Below, piece after piece: positions 34,604 through 44,314 of a stretch of 63,187 nt of DNA; within the stretch, counting starts at the first letter, position 1, and each line of letters opens with the position of its first letter. Position numbers and translations under genes: made by a program. Source of the DNA: an uncultured Clostridia bacterium. Lineage in GTDB: Bacteria > Bacillota > Clostridia > Christensenellales > DTU072. The notes beneath the pieces are model-generated. The model saw only the letters and a list, made by a program, of their open reading frames with translations. It did not search any database and was not told the origin of the DNA. The DNA lies in contig CALVYG010000006.1 in assembly GCA_944372095.1 (NCBI GenBank), positions 1-63,187 of the forward strand, written 5' to 3'.

Positions 34604-37600
34604 TCAATAATCAAGTATTCCTTCGTATAAATCCCAGTTCTGTCCTGAAATTACGGCCGTCTTTATTTCTTCCGTAGCAAACGTAATCGTTATCGGGGTT
34701 CCCTTTCCGTAGAATACTTCATTACCTAAATCGGTTCCCTCTCCGTTAAACGAATTGTTGAATACTATTTCGGTAAGACCCGGATGTCCCGAAAAAGCTC
34801 TGTCGCCTATCTCTTTAACTCCGTTAAACGTGTATTTCGATGCATCCAATCCGTCAAAAGCATAGTCGGAAATCATCCTTACGTCAAACTCCACTATTAC
34901 GTTCACAATTTTTCCGCTTTCGGACATAAGAATTTTTGTTCCGTCATTTATAATCGCGTAGTAAATTCCGTCTTCCGATTCGTTCCCGTCAATATCGTAT
35001 TTCTTTGTCTTATCGTAATCGGTTTCGCGTGAACCTTTGTAATATCCGAGTATTATTCCGCTTTCATTGCCTGCCGAATCGATAAATCTCAATGTAATTA
35101 CGCCTCTTTTACTTTCATACCAATTTGTCCTCTCAAATGCATTCCTGCCGACAAAACTTAAATTCGCTCCGCCTGTTACCGTCACGGAATCTATTTTCCC
35201 GCACTGAGAAAAACTTCCCTCTCCTATATATTCCAATCCGTTTTCAATCGTCACCGTTCCGCTTACCGTTCCGATTGTACTTAATTTCGCCGCATTTCTG
35301 AATGCGTATCCGTTGATTGCTTTCAAGTCGGCTGTTCCTGTAACAGAAGTAAGGTATATTGCGTTTGCAAACGCATACGCTCCTATTTTTTCCGTTCCGG
35401 GCATCAGTTCGTACGTTTCGTATCCCGCATCGTCGACAGCGTAAGAGATTATTGTTTTTGAGCCGCTTACGTCATACGACGTTCCGCTTCCTTTTCCTTC
35501 CGCCGATACCAGTCCGCTCGCATCGTTCTGATATATCGCTCTGTTATTATCTATTATTACATAACTGAATTCTATTTCGCCCTCTTTCTTCTTTATCTTT
35601 TCAAATGATACAATGTTGCAATTTCTGAACGCGCCTTCTTCCAGGAAATACAGATTTAACGGAACGGTTACTTTTGTTATATATACCGCATATCTGTCCA
35701 ACGCGCCTTTCTTTATTCCTATTACCGGATAATCTTCTTTTTTATAATATTTTATATTCTCGTCATATGTCGCCGTTGCCTGAACGTACGCACCTTTGTT
35801 TATTATATAATAATTTTTATAGTCTACGTTCCAGGTATCTTTTTTCCCCGCAGCTTCACTTGTTTTATCAAGATATTTGCTTATAGCACCGGGTATTTGC
35901 AGGTCGATTTCTTCAGTTACGATTTTTTCCGGAATATCTCCCGTATCGTTTGTTGTTATATAATAATATTCCTTATTGGCTCCCGTATATCCGTTGTCCG
36001 GATTATTATATTCTTCATATTCTTCTCTGTTTGTAAAATCTATCAAAACATAAGCGTTAAAACTGTTTCCGTACGCATCTTCAGCTTCTACTTCTTCGTA
36101 AACCAAACCCTCTGTTCCTCTTGTCAGGTCAGTCCATTTTGCATATAATCTTATGTCTGTTTCCAGAACTATCCTGAGCGGAGAAAACTCCGTCCGATAT
36201 GTCAATGTGTAATCTTTATCTTCAAACCAGCCGCTGAACGCGTATTTTACGTCTACAATTCCGTCATATCCGTATGCCTTATTCAAATCGCTTAATGAAT
36301 TTTCATATAAAGGCGTTACTTTTTTTTCCGTATAACTTTCATAATCTTTCAGAAAATCCATATATTCTTGTAAAATATTACTTACGGTTAAAAGCCTTAC
36401 ATAATTGGAAGCGTTATCTGCATATCCCGCAAAGTCAAAGGTATTTGCATGATTTATTCCGTTAAACGCCGTATGTTTATCCTGATATCCTTTGGAATAT
36501 AACGTCGCCAATAAATCCGCATAGTATTCTATAAATTCTTCTATATTACCCAGCTTACTCATCAAAGAATCGGAGTATCCGGCTTCGTCAAGCGCCGTTA
36601 CTATACTATTTCCTCTTGCGGCAAGGTTCCCGTATTCGCTGACAAAATCCGTTATTTTGTTTTCGTAAGAAACATTATCGAATATCGTCAGATAATATTC
36701 GTATTCCCCGCCGACTCCCGTGCTGTATCCCTCGTAACCGTGACCGTAAACCTTTCCGAGCGCGGTATTGTAATCCGCCACAAACGCGTCTATTACGGCT
36801 TTTATTTTTACTATATTCGTCAACGCGTCATTTATCCCGAACTTTCCTTCAAGATATGTTTTCAAAGTTCCGTTATAATAATCTTCGTAAAACGCATTAG
36901 ATTTTGCATTATCATAAAATGTCTGTCCGCTCGTTTTATATTGCGTTCCGTCGCTTTGTCCTTTATATACAAGCGATAAATCGAAAACCGTTCCGACGGG
37001 CAATGTATAAATAATCGTATCATCCGCCACCAGACATTCTTCATAACTGAATCCCTGCTCGTTTATTGCAGTGTTACCTATATACGCCGTACTTTGCGTT
37101 TTATCGTATATCCTTACGGTAACGGTCTTATTGCATTCGTAATGGGCATAATAATATACAGATGATTCTCTTCCGCTGTATGTCGTAATCTCTTTGCCTC
37201 TGTATCCCGTTTTAAGGTACAAACTGTAAGGAACGTCATACCAACCGGAAAATACATACGGTACCGTTACTCCGTTCACTTCGCATGTTATCTGCTCATT
37301 AGTTATAGGCGGATTTACCGTTTCGTTTTCTTGATAGAATTCCTGTCCGGGATTCGGCATTACCGCGGCATTCTCGTATCTGTCGCTGTTAAAATCATAT
37401 CCGTAGAAAAACAGTACTTCGTATTTTCGGTTATCGGTATCTTTACAATATAATGTCAATGCTCTCCCTACTTCTACCGTCTCCCCTGCTTTGAAATCTA
37501 TAACTCCCGATGTGAACGCCGATGTCGTATACCACTCTACCGTCCAGTCCTCTTCCGTTTCTTCTCCGACTATATCTCCTGTCACGTAATAACCGCCGTT

Positions 37601-39439
37601 TACGGCCTGCTCTTTTACCGATAAATCGGTATTTTCTTTGAGAAACAGTTTCTCTATGTCTGTTCCGCTTAAATACGGATTATATACGTCCGTCATACAT
37701 TTATTCTTAAACGAAGCGTCGTTTACCAGATATCCCGTTACATTCTCCGCAGGGAACATTGTTCCTTGCGTTCCGTCTACGTCGGGCGAATGAGGATAGC
37801 TTACTTGGTCATAAATATTCAAATCCGATAAGTATTTTACCTTGAACGTTATAAGCGTCTTCTGCGTTCCTCCGTCCTGGCGGACAAGTTTAACCTCGTA
37901 TGTCTTTTTTGTGTATAAGGCTTTTACCGTTACATCGTTTTTTATCTGCGTCAGTTTTCCGTTTTTTATTAAGGCTATGTAATTGTCTTCCGTATCTTTA
38001 AGCGTCCATTCGCTGTCGCTTTCGCCTTCCGGTCTGCTTTCGGGCGCCTCGAATATCTGCTTCTCGCCGTTCCAGATAAACCCTGCCGTATTGTACCATA
38101 TTTCCTGTCCGGCCTTGTCTTGTACAACGAAACACCATTGTCCGCTGTACCCGGAAATACCGTTTTCGTCCGTAAATACCGCCGGTGTATCTATATCGGG
38201 TTCCTGCGTATATTCGGCAAAATCAAATCCGCTGTTCCATTCTACGGTAAAATCTCTCTGCGCGTCTGAATTTTCATATGTCCTTACAAGCTCTATCGTC
38301 CCGTTTTTCAGATTTGTTTTCGTCTGTTCTATATTCCCGTTATATATATAAATTTTATATGTAAGTATCGTATACTCCGGACATATTGTAGTATACGGTT
38401 CCGTTAAAGTTATCGTCTGGTCTTCGGGTAATTCGGTATAAGGTTTTTCTTCCCCTTCTTCTATATTATCTTCCGCGTGGTTCACATACATTACGAATCT
38501 CGAAGTATATCCTTCTTTTTCGGGTTTGATATAAGTCGTTCCTTCTCCTACCGTAAATTCGGTTCCGTAATTAAATGTTCTTTCAACTTCTATCGTTTCG
38601 CCGCTTGTATTTGCGTACACAACTTTTACTATACATTTTTCTATACTGAAATTGGCTTTTACTATCAAATCGACGGTAACTTCGTCTGCATTGCCGTTCG
38701 TGACGTTCCAGCCTATAAAAGTTCTGCCGGGTTCTACCAACTCATCGGGATACTTGTATGAATTTATATCTATTTTCTCGCCGTAATGTATTTCTTCACT
38801 GTATATTACGCTGTTATCGTAGTCGTAAAACTTAACGTTGCATACGCGGTTGTCTATCCACTTTGCATAAAACGAAGTATTCGCCGTAAGCGTATAAGGT
38901 TCTACCGCTCTTTTTCCCCAAACCGATACGTTTCCGTTATCGTCAAAAACAGCTTCCGCATACCACCCGTCAAATGTATATCCGCTGCGTTCGGGAACGG
39001 AAAATGCCTTAATTTCCGTTGCCGCAACGCTTTTTACGGTTGTTCCTCCGCGTGAATAAAACGTGGCGAGATATTTTCCTTCCGCAGCGGCGTCTTTTAC
39101 TTCAAAATCGTAAAATCCTACGCCTCCGTCATAATTTATAGTAACCGTATGCGCTCCCGTTTCCTGAAATTTCAGTCTGTCCTGTCCGGACATCATACTG
39201 TCGTTAAGCGTTACATATACTATATCTTTATTGCTGTATTCTACTTTCAGCAATACGTCGTCAAAAGTAAGATTAACATCGCCTTTATAATACGCTCCTT
39301 CGGGTCTCTCGATTACGGTTATGGATTTTACGGTTACTTCATCTGTTTTTTCACCGTCCGTACAAGCAAAAAACGATGTCAGCATCAATGCCGCCACCGC
39401 TATGATAAATATTATTTTTATTACAGAATATTTCTTCAT
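34604..39439 (-). CDS. Giant lipoprotein with InlB B-repeats and BspA-like leucine-rich repeats (1611 residues)
   Basis: The start is the ATG at 39439, giving a lipoprotein signal ending SFFAC (Cys26); upstream frame extension has no signal sense. Order: an Ig-like domain (about 40-115: VKSITVIERPEGAYYKGD); InlB/Listeria-Bacteroides B-repeats (about 120-300 and again near 550-760 and 1080-1130), recognised by SGYTFDGWY, YVFSGWYD and FYAKW/LYAKWTD; a helical middle segment (about 850-1050) of Tyr/Asn/Asp-rich sequence; and at the C terminus (about 1270-1600) BspA-type leucine-rich repeats (LEEGAFRNCNIVSF, IGAYAFANAIYLTSV, INGYAFRNAAKLSTI, ISDYAFDGLDASKYTF). Such repeats bind host or partner surfaces. 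Its promoter overlaps two palindromes (39466-39513). Confidence 0.88.
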   Translation of the reverse strand: MKKYSVIKIIFIIAVAALMLTSFFACTDGEKTDEVTVKSITVIERPEGAYYKGDVNLTFDDVLLKVEYSNKDIVYVTLNDSMMSGQDRLKFQETGAHTVTINYDGGVGFYDFEVKDAAAEGKYLATFYSRGGTTVKSVAATEIKAFSVPERSGYTFDGWYAEAVFDDNGNVSVWGKRAVEPYTLTANTSFYAKWIDNRVCNVKFYDYDNSVIYSEEIHYGEKIDINSYKYPDELVEPGRTFIGWNVTNGNADEVTVDLIVKANFSIEKCIVKVVYANTSGETIEVERTFNYGTEFTVGEGTTYIKPEKEGYTSRFVMYVNHAEDNIEEGEEKPYTELPEDQTITLTEPYTTICPEYTILTYKIYIYNGNIEQTKTNLKNGTIELVRTYENSDAQRDFTVEWNSGFDFAEYTQEPDIDTPAVFTDENGISGYSGQWCFVVQDKAGQEIWYNTAGFIWNGEKQIFEAPESRPEGESDSEWTLKDTEDNYIALIKNGKLTQIKNDVTVKALYTKKTYEVKLVRQDGGTQKTLITFKVKYLSDLNIYDQVSYPHSPDVDGTQGTMFPAENVTGYLVNDASFKNKCMTDVYNPYLSGTDIEKLFLKENTDLSVKEQAVNGGYYVTGDIVGEETEEDWTVEWYTTSAFTSGVIDFKAGETVEVGRALTLYCKDTDNRKYEVLFFYGYDFNSDRYENAAVMPNPGQEFYQENETVNPPITNEQITCEVNGVTVPYVFSGWYDVPYSLYLKTGYRGKEITTYSGRESSVYYYAHYECNKTVTVRIYDKTQSTAYIGNTAINEQGFSYEECLVADDTIIYTLPVGTVFDLSLVYKGQSDGTQYKTSGQTFYDNAKSNAFYEDYYNGTLKTYLEGKFGINDALTNIVKIKAVIDAFVADYNTALGKVYGHGYEGYSTGVGGEYEYYLTIFDNVSYENKITDFVSEYGNLAARGNSIVTALDEAGYSDSLMSKLGNIEEFIEYYADLLATLYSKGYQDKHTAFNGINHANTFDFAGYADNASNYVRLLTVSNILQEYMDFLKDYESYTEKKVTPLYENSLSDLNKAYGYDGIVDVKYAFSGWFEDKDYTLTYRTEFSPLRIVLETDIRLYAKWTDLTRGTEGLVYEEVEAEDAYGNSFNAYVLIDFTNREEYEEYNNPDNGYTGANKEYYYITTNDTGDIPEKIVTEEIDLQIPGAISKYLDKTSEAAGKKDTWNVDYKNYYIINKGAYVQATATYDENIKYYKKEDYPVIGIKKGALDRYAVYITKVTVPLNLYFLEEGAFRNCNIVSFEKIKKKEGEIEFSYVIIDNNRAIYQNDASGLVSAEGKGSGTSYDVSGSKTIISYAVDDAGYETYELMPGTEKIGAYAFANAIYLTSVTGTADLKAINGYAFRNAAKLSTIGTVSGTVTIENGLEYIGEGSFSQCGKIDSVTVTGGANLSFVGRNAFERTNWYESKRGVITLRFIDSAGNESGIILGYYKGSRETDYDKTKKYDIDGNESEDGIYYAIINDGTKILMSESGKIVNVIVEFDVRMISDYAFDGLDASKYTFNGVKEIGDRAFSGHPGLTEIVFNNSFNGEGTDLGNEVFYGKGTPITITFATEEIKTAVISGQNWDLYEGILDY

Positions 39440-39465
39440 AAACGCTCCCGGAACCCTTGTGGGCA

Positions 39466-39488
39466 TATATGTTATATAATAACATATA
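39466..39488. repeat. Palindrome at the -10 of the giant lipoprotein promoter
   Basis: TATATGTTAT (39466-39475) and ATAACATATA (39479-39488) are exact inverted repeats around a 3-base centre. The -10 element lies at the centre. A dimeric repressor could bind here. Confidence 0.7.
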
Positions 39489-39505
39489 CCGCGCTTTCCT
39501 GTCAA
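39476..39505 (-). promoter_or_regulatory. Promoter of the giant InlB/BspA lipoprotein
   Basis: On the minus strand TTGACA (39500-39505), 18 bases, TATTAT (39476-39481). The start near 39469 gives a ~30-base leader with GGGAG before the ATG. The -10 lies in the middle of the palindrome at 39466-39488 and the -35 sits in the loop and arm of the one at 39487-39513. Confidence 0.65.
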
Positions 39506-39513
39506 GCGCGGTA
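39487..39513. repeat. GC-rich palindrome at the -35 of the giant lipoprotein promoter
   Basis: TACCGCGCTT (39487-39496) and AAGCGCGGTA (39504-39513) are exact inverted repeats with a 7-base loop containing most of TTGACA. On the + strand it is followed by CTTTTT and looks like an intrinsic terminator, but no rightward gene precedes it. It could also end leftward transcripts from the gene at 39552. Confidence 0.7.
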
Positions 39514-39551
39514 CTTTTTGCTCGTTTAATGTTTTCAGCTTCTTTTTTGAA

Positions 39552-41240
39552 TTAGTTCCCGCCTTCTATTCCGCTGTATCCCCAGTCCGCGTATAAAGTT
39601 ATATGGTTTTCGATTATTAAAGGAAATTCTATTCTGAATCCCAGCAATTCTGCATTGTCATACCAGCCTTGAAATACTCTTCCTTCCTTTGTCGGTATAG
39701 GCTCGTCTTTGACGAATACTCCGTGATACGACTCTGTTCCCTCGCCTCCGTCGGTTTCATAAGTTACCGTATACGTTACCAGCGCTCTTCCTTCGGCGGC
39801 AAAATATTTCTTCGCAAATCCCCAAAAATATTCGTACAGCTCTTCCCCGTTTGACGGTATTACTATTCTGAATCCCGCCTTTACGTCATCGAATACGCTC
39901 TCGTCCGTTTCAGGCGGACGACGTGACGTTAAGGTAAGCTCCGACAGACTTTCACATCCCGTAAACGCACCGTTTTCTATGCTCTCCACGCCGCTTTCTT
40001 CTTCAAATTCTATGTCTCTTAACCTTGTACAATAATAAAACGCATACCCCGATATGTCTTTCACCGTTGCGGGTATTATTACCGATGTCAATCCGCCAGA
40101 TTCCGCAAACGAAAACGCATAGATTATTTCCGTTCCGTTTTCTATTCTGTAATCGCCGATTTTTGCACAGGGATATCTGTAAAGTATTTTCCCGTCCGCA
40201 CTGTATAGCACTCCCCCTACCGATTTATAGAATTTATTTCCGTCTTTTACAGTGAATTTTTCAAGCATAGGCGTTGACGAATAATCGTCGTAATCTTCCA
40301 CGTTCACGCCGAGAACTATTTCCTTTATTCCCGAATATCCGAATGCTCCGTCTTCCACCCTTACCACCGTGTCGGGCAATATAAAAATATCCTCGCTTTT
40401 CCCTTGCGGATATTTATAAAATATTGTCTTATCCTTTGAGTACAGGTTCCCGTTTTCCGATGAAAAGTATCTGTTATTCCCGTCAACCGTTATACTTTGC
40501 AATACGCTCATTTCATTGAAAACTCCGACTTCCGCATCTGCGTTCTCTCCGAGCGTCAGCCGTTCTATCGTTGAATTATACAAAAACGCATCTTTATTTA
40601 CTCCGCAATCAACGCTGTATTCCTCCGTTTTAAGATTCCTCGGATACGCATAAATTTCGTTTTTTTCCGAATCGTACAATGCGCCGGCTTTTACCGAATA
40701 TCTCGGGTTTTCCCCGTTTACTTCGAATTGGTTCAACATCACGCATCTGTAAAATTTTTCTTCTATTTTGTTTACGTTTTTACCTATGCACAGAACATAA
40801 ACGTATGCTCTGTTCTTTAAAAATCCTTCCTTTATTTCTACGACGGGCAGTCCCATATGTTTATCGGGTATACATACGGAAAACGATTTTTCAGAATACG
40901 ATACCGCAATAAATCCTTTGCCGTCTTCCGTCCTTTCGTATACGATTTTTTCACTGCCGTTTTCAAGGCTTGTCCATTTTGCGTAAAGCGTTACGTTTTC
41001 GGTTGCGGCATAGGGAAAATCCGCCCTTTCGGTAAAATTCTTGTCTTCGTACCAACCTTCTATCCGATATCCGTCTTTCCTCGATGCGGGAAAACTCTCA
41101 ACTGTACTTTCACGTTCCGCCACCGCACTGCCCCCGTTTGTTTCAAATTTTATAACGCAACTCCCGGCTCGTTCGCTGCAACCCGTAAATATTATTACAA
41201 TTGAAAATATCAGCGCAAATATTATTATATTTTTTTTCAA
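39552..41240 (-). CDS. Lipoprotein with InlB B-repeats flanking BspA-like repeats (562 residues)
   Basis: The start codon is TTG at 41240, overlapping the upstream stop as TTGA, with GGAGGT about ten bases before it. The lipobox is IIFTGC (Cys21). Parts: an InlB B-repeat (about 25-92: FETNGGSAV, DGYRIEGWYED, VTLYAKW), BspA-type leucine-rich repeats (about 130-430: IPDTVV/LPDTVVRVEDGAFGYSGIKEIVLG, VIIPATVKDISGYAFYYCTRL, IENGAFTGCESLSEL) and a second B-repeat at the C terminus (about 485-555: YETDGGEGTESYHG, VFQGWYDN, ITLYADWG). It is a compact version of the 1611-residue lipoprotein just downstream, so the two may be paralogues. Translationally coupled to the TPR-like gene. Confidence 0.88.
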   Translation of the reverse strand: MKKNIIIFALIFSIVIIFTGCSERAGSCVIKFETNGGSAVAERESTVESFPASRKDGYRIEGWYEDKNFTERADFPYAATENVTLYAKWTSLENGSEKIVYERTEDGKGFIAVSYSEKSFSVCIPDKHMGLPVVEIKEGFLKNRAYVYVLCIGKNVNKIEEKFYRCVMLNQFEVNGENPRYSVKAGALYDSEKNEIYAYPRNLKTEEYSVDCGVNKDAFLYNSTIERLTLGENADAEVGVFNEMSVLQSITVDGNNRYFSSENGNLYSKDKTIFYKYPQGKSEDIFILPDTVVRVEDGAFGYSGIKEIVLGVNVEDYDDYSSTPMLEKFTVKDGNKFYKSVGGVLYSADGKILYRYPCAKIGDYRIENGTEIIYAFSFAESGGLTSVIIPATVKDISGYAFYYCTRLRDIEFEEESGVESIENGAFTGCESLSELTLTSRRPPETDESVFDDVKAGFRIVIPSNGEELYEYFWGFAKKYFAAEGRALVTYTVTYETDGGEGTESYHGVFVKDEPIPTKEGRVFQGWYDNAELLGFRIEFPLIIENHITLYADWGYSGIEGGN

Positions 41241-42769
41241 AGCCCCAACACCTCCGGCGGAAACTTGTTAAGTCCTCTTTTAAGTTCCTCGGGACTGAGC
41301 GGCGGAACCAACCCGCTTATCCAACCGATATTCGTGTCTTTTTTTGCTCTGTCGTTATAATGCGTTGCCATTATCGTACATAAAAACGATACGTCGTCAA
41401 TATTCACTTCTATTTTTGCATCCGAACATTTTTTTGCAAACATTCTGATTGCCGCGGCAAGAAAACTCGGTCTGTAAGGCAGAAATCCTTCCGTGCATAT
41501 TATTCCGCTGCTTACCCTTTCGTAAACGCTGTGCCATAATGCTCTGTTCGATTTTACGCTAAACTTTATACAGTCGAATATCACTCCTTTGTTTTCGAAT
41601 GCAACGGCAACTCTGCCTTCATATCCCGATTTTAATAATTCGCTTATCAGTTTTCTCTTTCTGCTCTCGGAAACAAAAGGCGATATAAGGGTTTTTGCAT
41701 ACGCTTCGTATATTACCGGATTTTTCGGGTCGAGTTCTCTCAGCGTTCTTAAAAGCGTTCCTTCGCTTGCATAGGCAAGAGTGTTTTCCGCTTCGAGTTT
41801 TATTTCTTCGTCTTCTCTCGCTCCTCTTATAAGAAGCTCTGCGTCCTCTTTTACAAACACCGACGGTATTGTGCCGTATTCGGGAACTATTTTCCTTTCA
41901 AACATTCTTTCAAAAATTTCTGTCGGCGCCCCGAACCTTTTATATGCGAGTTTATATCTGTTCCAAAATTTATCGCCTTCTTTTTCGTTCCCGTTGTGAT
42001 AATTTATTGCCGCTTTATAGAATAACGCTACTTCGTCTATTTCGCATCCTTCTAGAATTTTCGTGAAACATATCTCCGCACATTCGTATTCTTCTTCGGT
42101 TACAAACGCTTCTCCTATATCCGATAAAATTCTTTTATCCGATATTTCGTCCACGAAAAACTTTATTCCGTCCGTCATCAATGAACGGGTTACGGTACAG
42201 CCCTGCAACATTACTCGCACGAAATCCCCGCTTCTTATGGAAAACAATCCTGCCAGTATCAATAATTTATACGCATATGCCGATAAATCGATTTTTTTAC
42301 CGTCGGCTATCGCGTCGTAAAGCACCCCTATAACTTCGTCAAGACATTTTATATCCGGCGGTAATTCGCACAGAATATCCAATCCTTTTTCATACTGCCC
42401 CGTGATAAAATAATTGTATACGTCGTTATACCCTAATATCGTATCTCCGTCAGGAACAGGAAGTTCGTCGTCGTCTTCCACTATTTCCTCAAACGGAAGA
42501 AATTTTTCATAGCTTAACGAATAATATCCGCCTTTATCCGCTTCAACACATGCGCGGAACAACGCATTCCTCGCCATTACTACATTCCCCATCCCGGCAA
42601 ACATATCTGAAAAACACCTGTATACAGCAGATTTTTCTTCCGCTTTTTCCGCTTCTTTCAATGCGTCCGTTAAATTATGTATGCATAACACATACTTCCC
42701 TTCGTTTGCCGACATGGCGGCAAGTCTTATCAATTCTTTAAGGTCAGGTCTGAATTCTATTACTCCCAC
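41237..42769 (-). CDS. TPR-like repeat protein of unknown function (510 residues)
   Basis: Starts with GTG at 42769; GGAGGT lies nine bases upstream, inside the end of hslO, which it overlaps by ten bases. There is no signal peptide or transmembrane segment. The first half is helical with tetratricopeptide-like pairs (LAAMSANEGKYVLCIHNL, VYNYFITGQYEKGLDILCEL, AFVTEEEYECAEICFTKIL, AAINYHNGNEKEGDKFWNRY), suggesting a protein-binding superhelix in the cytoplasm. The second half has no recognised domain. Its tight coupling to hslO and to a surface lipoprotein gene hints at a role in envelope protein handling or stress, but that is inference. Confidence 0.72.
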   Translation of the reverse strand: MGVIEFRPDLKELIRLAAMSANEGKYVLCIHNLTDALKEAEKAEEKSAVYRCFSDMFAGMGNVVMARNALFRACVEADKGGYYSLSYEKFLPFEEIVEDDDELPVPDGDTILGYNDVYNYFITGQYEKGLDILCELPPDIKCLDEVIGVLYDAIADGKKIDLSAYAYKLLILAGLFSIRSGDFVRVMLQGCTVTRSLMTDGIKFFVDEISDKRILSDIGEAFVTEEEYECAEICFTKILEGCEIDEVALFYKAAINYHNGNEKEGDKFWNRYKLAYKRFGAPTEIFERMFERKIVPEYGTIPSVFVKEDAELLIRGAREDEEIKLEAENTLAYASEGTLLRTLRELDPKNPVIYEAYAKTLISPFVSESRKRKLISELLKSGYEGRVAVAFENKGVIFDCIKFSVKSNRALWHSVYERVSSGIICTEGFLPYRPSFLAAAIRMFAKKCSDAKIEVNIDDVSFLCTIMATHYNDRAKKDTNIGWISGLVPPLSPEELKRGLNKFPPEVLGL

Positions 42770-43623
42770 AGCTTCTCGACCTCCTTTTCACCGTATATAT
42801 ATTTTTTTTCGCAAAAATGACACAATATTTCTATTTTTCCGTTTTCTTTTAATATCTCTCTGCACTCTTCTTTTCCGAGACTTCTTAAAGTATTTTCTAT
42901 CTTCTCTTTTCCGCAGTTGCATTTAAGCGTTATTTCTTCTTCGTCGTAACTTTCGGCGTCAAGATGGGAAAAATAAAAATCGAAAATTTCTTCCGGATTC
43001 ATTTTTTCCAATACTTCGCTCACGTTTGTAAAATTACTCATTATGTCTTCCGTCATAAACAGTTCGTCTTCGCTTAATCCCGGTAAGGCTTCGACGATTA
43101 TCCCTCCCGCGGCTTTACACCCGTCGGAATCCAATCTCACTCCCAAAGCGACAGCACTGTTTATTCCTTCGCTTGTATGCAGATATTTCGTAAAATCCTC
43201 GGCTATCTCTCCGCTCACAAGTTCGCATCTTCCCATGTACGGTTCTTTCAGTCCGAAATCTTTTATTACGGTTATAAACCCTTCCTTACCTATACCTCCT
43301 CCGACGTCCAGATGCCCGTCGCTTTTTAGCGGCAAATCTCCGTGCGGGTTTTCTATATATCCTCTTATACAATTTCCGCCGTTTCCGGCTACAACTACCG
43401 CTCCGAGTATTCCGCCGCCTTTCACGGTAACGGAAAACGTGCTGTCCGCGTTTTTCAGATTATTGCTTATATACGCCCCGACAGCCATTGTCCTTCCGAG
43501 TGCCGCTGCCGACAACGGCGTCAAATCGTGAATCTTTATCTCTTCGTTTACTATTTCTTTTATATCTATTATTGCAACGCGTGCTTTTCCTCCGAAAAAC
43601 ACGCCTTTTTTTATTACGTTCAT
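42760..43623 (-). CDS. hslO: Redox-regulated chaperone Hsp33
   Basis: 287 residues from the ATG at 43623, which has GGAG five bases upstream; an ATG at 43638 abuts its only ribosome site and is less likely. The N-terminal substrate-binding domain shows VIKKGVFFGGKARVAIIDI, LGRTMAVGAYIS and GCKAAGGIIVEALPG. The redox switch has LKCNCG and ILCHFC (the C-x-C and C-x-x-C zinc ligands, about 238-270). On oxidative unfolding it releases zinc and holds unfolding proteins. The acidic C-terminal tail ends EKLWE. It is the third gene after valS in the leftward array, 46 bases from the HAD gene. Confidence 0.95.
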   Translation of the reverse strand: MNVIKKGVFFGGKARVAIIDIKEIVNEEIKIHDLTPLSAAALGRTMAVGAYISNNLKNADSTFSVTVKGGGILGAVVVAGNGGNCIRGYIENPHGDLPLKSDGHLDVGGGIGKEGFITVIKDFGLKEPYMGRCELVSGEIAEDFTKYLHTSEGINSAVALGVRLDSDGCKAAGGIIVEALPGLSEDELFMTEDIMSNFTNVSEVLEKMNPEEIFDFYFSHLDAESYDEEEITLKCNCGKEKIENTLRSLGKEECREILKENGKIEILCHFCEKKYIYGEKEVEKLWE

Positions 43624-43669
43624 CTTCTCTCCGCTCATTCCTTTTTCATTAAGGCTACTGCTTCATTTT

Positions 43670-44311
43670 TTATTTATTCTTATAATACTCCGCCACGCTT
43701 CCGGGCGTATCGAAATACGCTTTTACGTCATATTTTTTCAATTCGTCTTCGTCTCCGAATCCGTATCGCACTATCGCGACGGGTATTCCCGCTTCTTTTG
43801 CTCCCTCCGCATCAAAACTCGTGTCGCCTATCAATACGGTATCGCTTTTATCTATTCCGTTTTCTTCCGTAACCGCGTCGATTACAAGTCGTTTTGTCAG
43901 TCTTTTTATTTCGAATCGGGAACCGTAAATTCCGTTAAAGTACTTTTCTATTCCAAGTATTCCTGCTATCTTTTTTGCCATTTCTTCGTTCTTTGTCGTA
44001 GCTATAAACAGCCGTTTCCCGCTTTCTTTAAGTACCCTCAGCATCTCTTCTGCGCCGTCGTATAATTTGTTCGCTTCTTTCAGATTAACATCACGGTACA
44101 TTTCTCTGAACCGCGCGCACGCTTTACTCCTTGCCGGTTCGTCAAGATATTTTTCCATCGCGTATTCTACGGGCGGTCCGATAAACTTTTTCATCTCGCT
44201 TTCTTCCGGTTCGGCAATTCCCAATTCGGCAAAAAGTTTTCTGTATATTCCGTATATACACTCACGGCTGTCTATAAGTGTTCCGTCAAAATCGAATATT
44301 ATGTCTTTCAT
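43670..44311 (-). CDS. HAD-family phosphatase (Gph/PpaX-like)
   Basis: 213 residues. Motif I is IIFDFDGTLIDS (nucleophile Asp at about 7), motif II is LFIATTKN (Thr), motif III is KRLVIDA (Lys) and motif IV is VLIGDTSFDAEGAKEAG. A four-helix cap of the C1 type lies at about 15-85. This subfamily includes phosphoglycolate phosphatase and the pyrophosphatase PpaX; the substrate cannot be read off. It begins three bases after the valS stop, so the two are probably translated in succession. Confidence 0.88.
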   Translation of the reverse strand: MKDIIFDFDGTLIDSRECIYGIYRKLFAELGIAEPEESEMKKFIGPPVEYAMEKYLDEPARSKACARFREMYRDVNLKEANKLYDGAEEMLRVLKESGKRLFIATTKNEEMAKKIAGILGIEKYFNGIYGSRFEIKRLTKRLVIDAVTEENGIDKSDTVLIGDTSFDAEGAKEAGIPVAIVRYGFGDEDELKKYDVKAYFDTPGSVAEYYKNK

Positions 44312-44314
44312 ATG

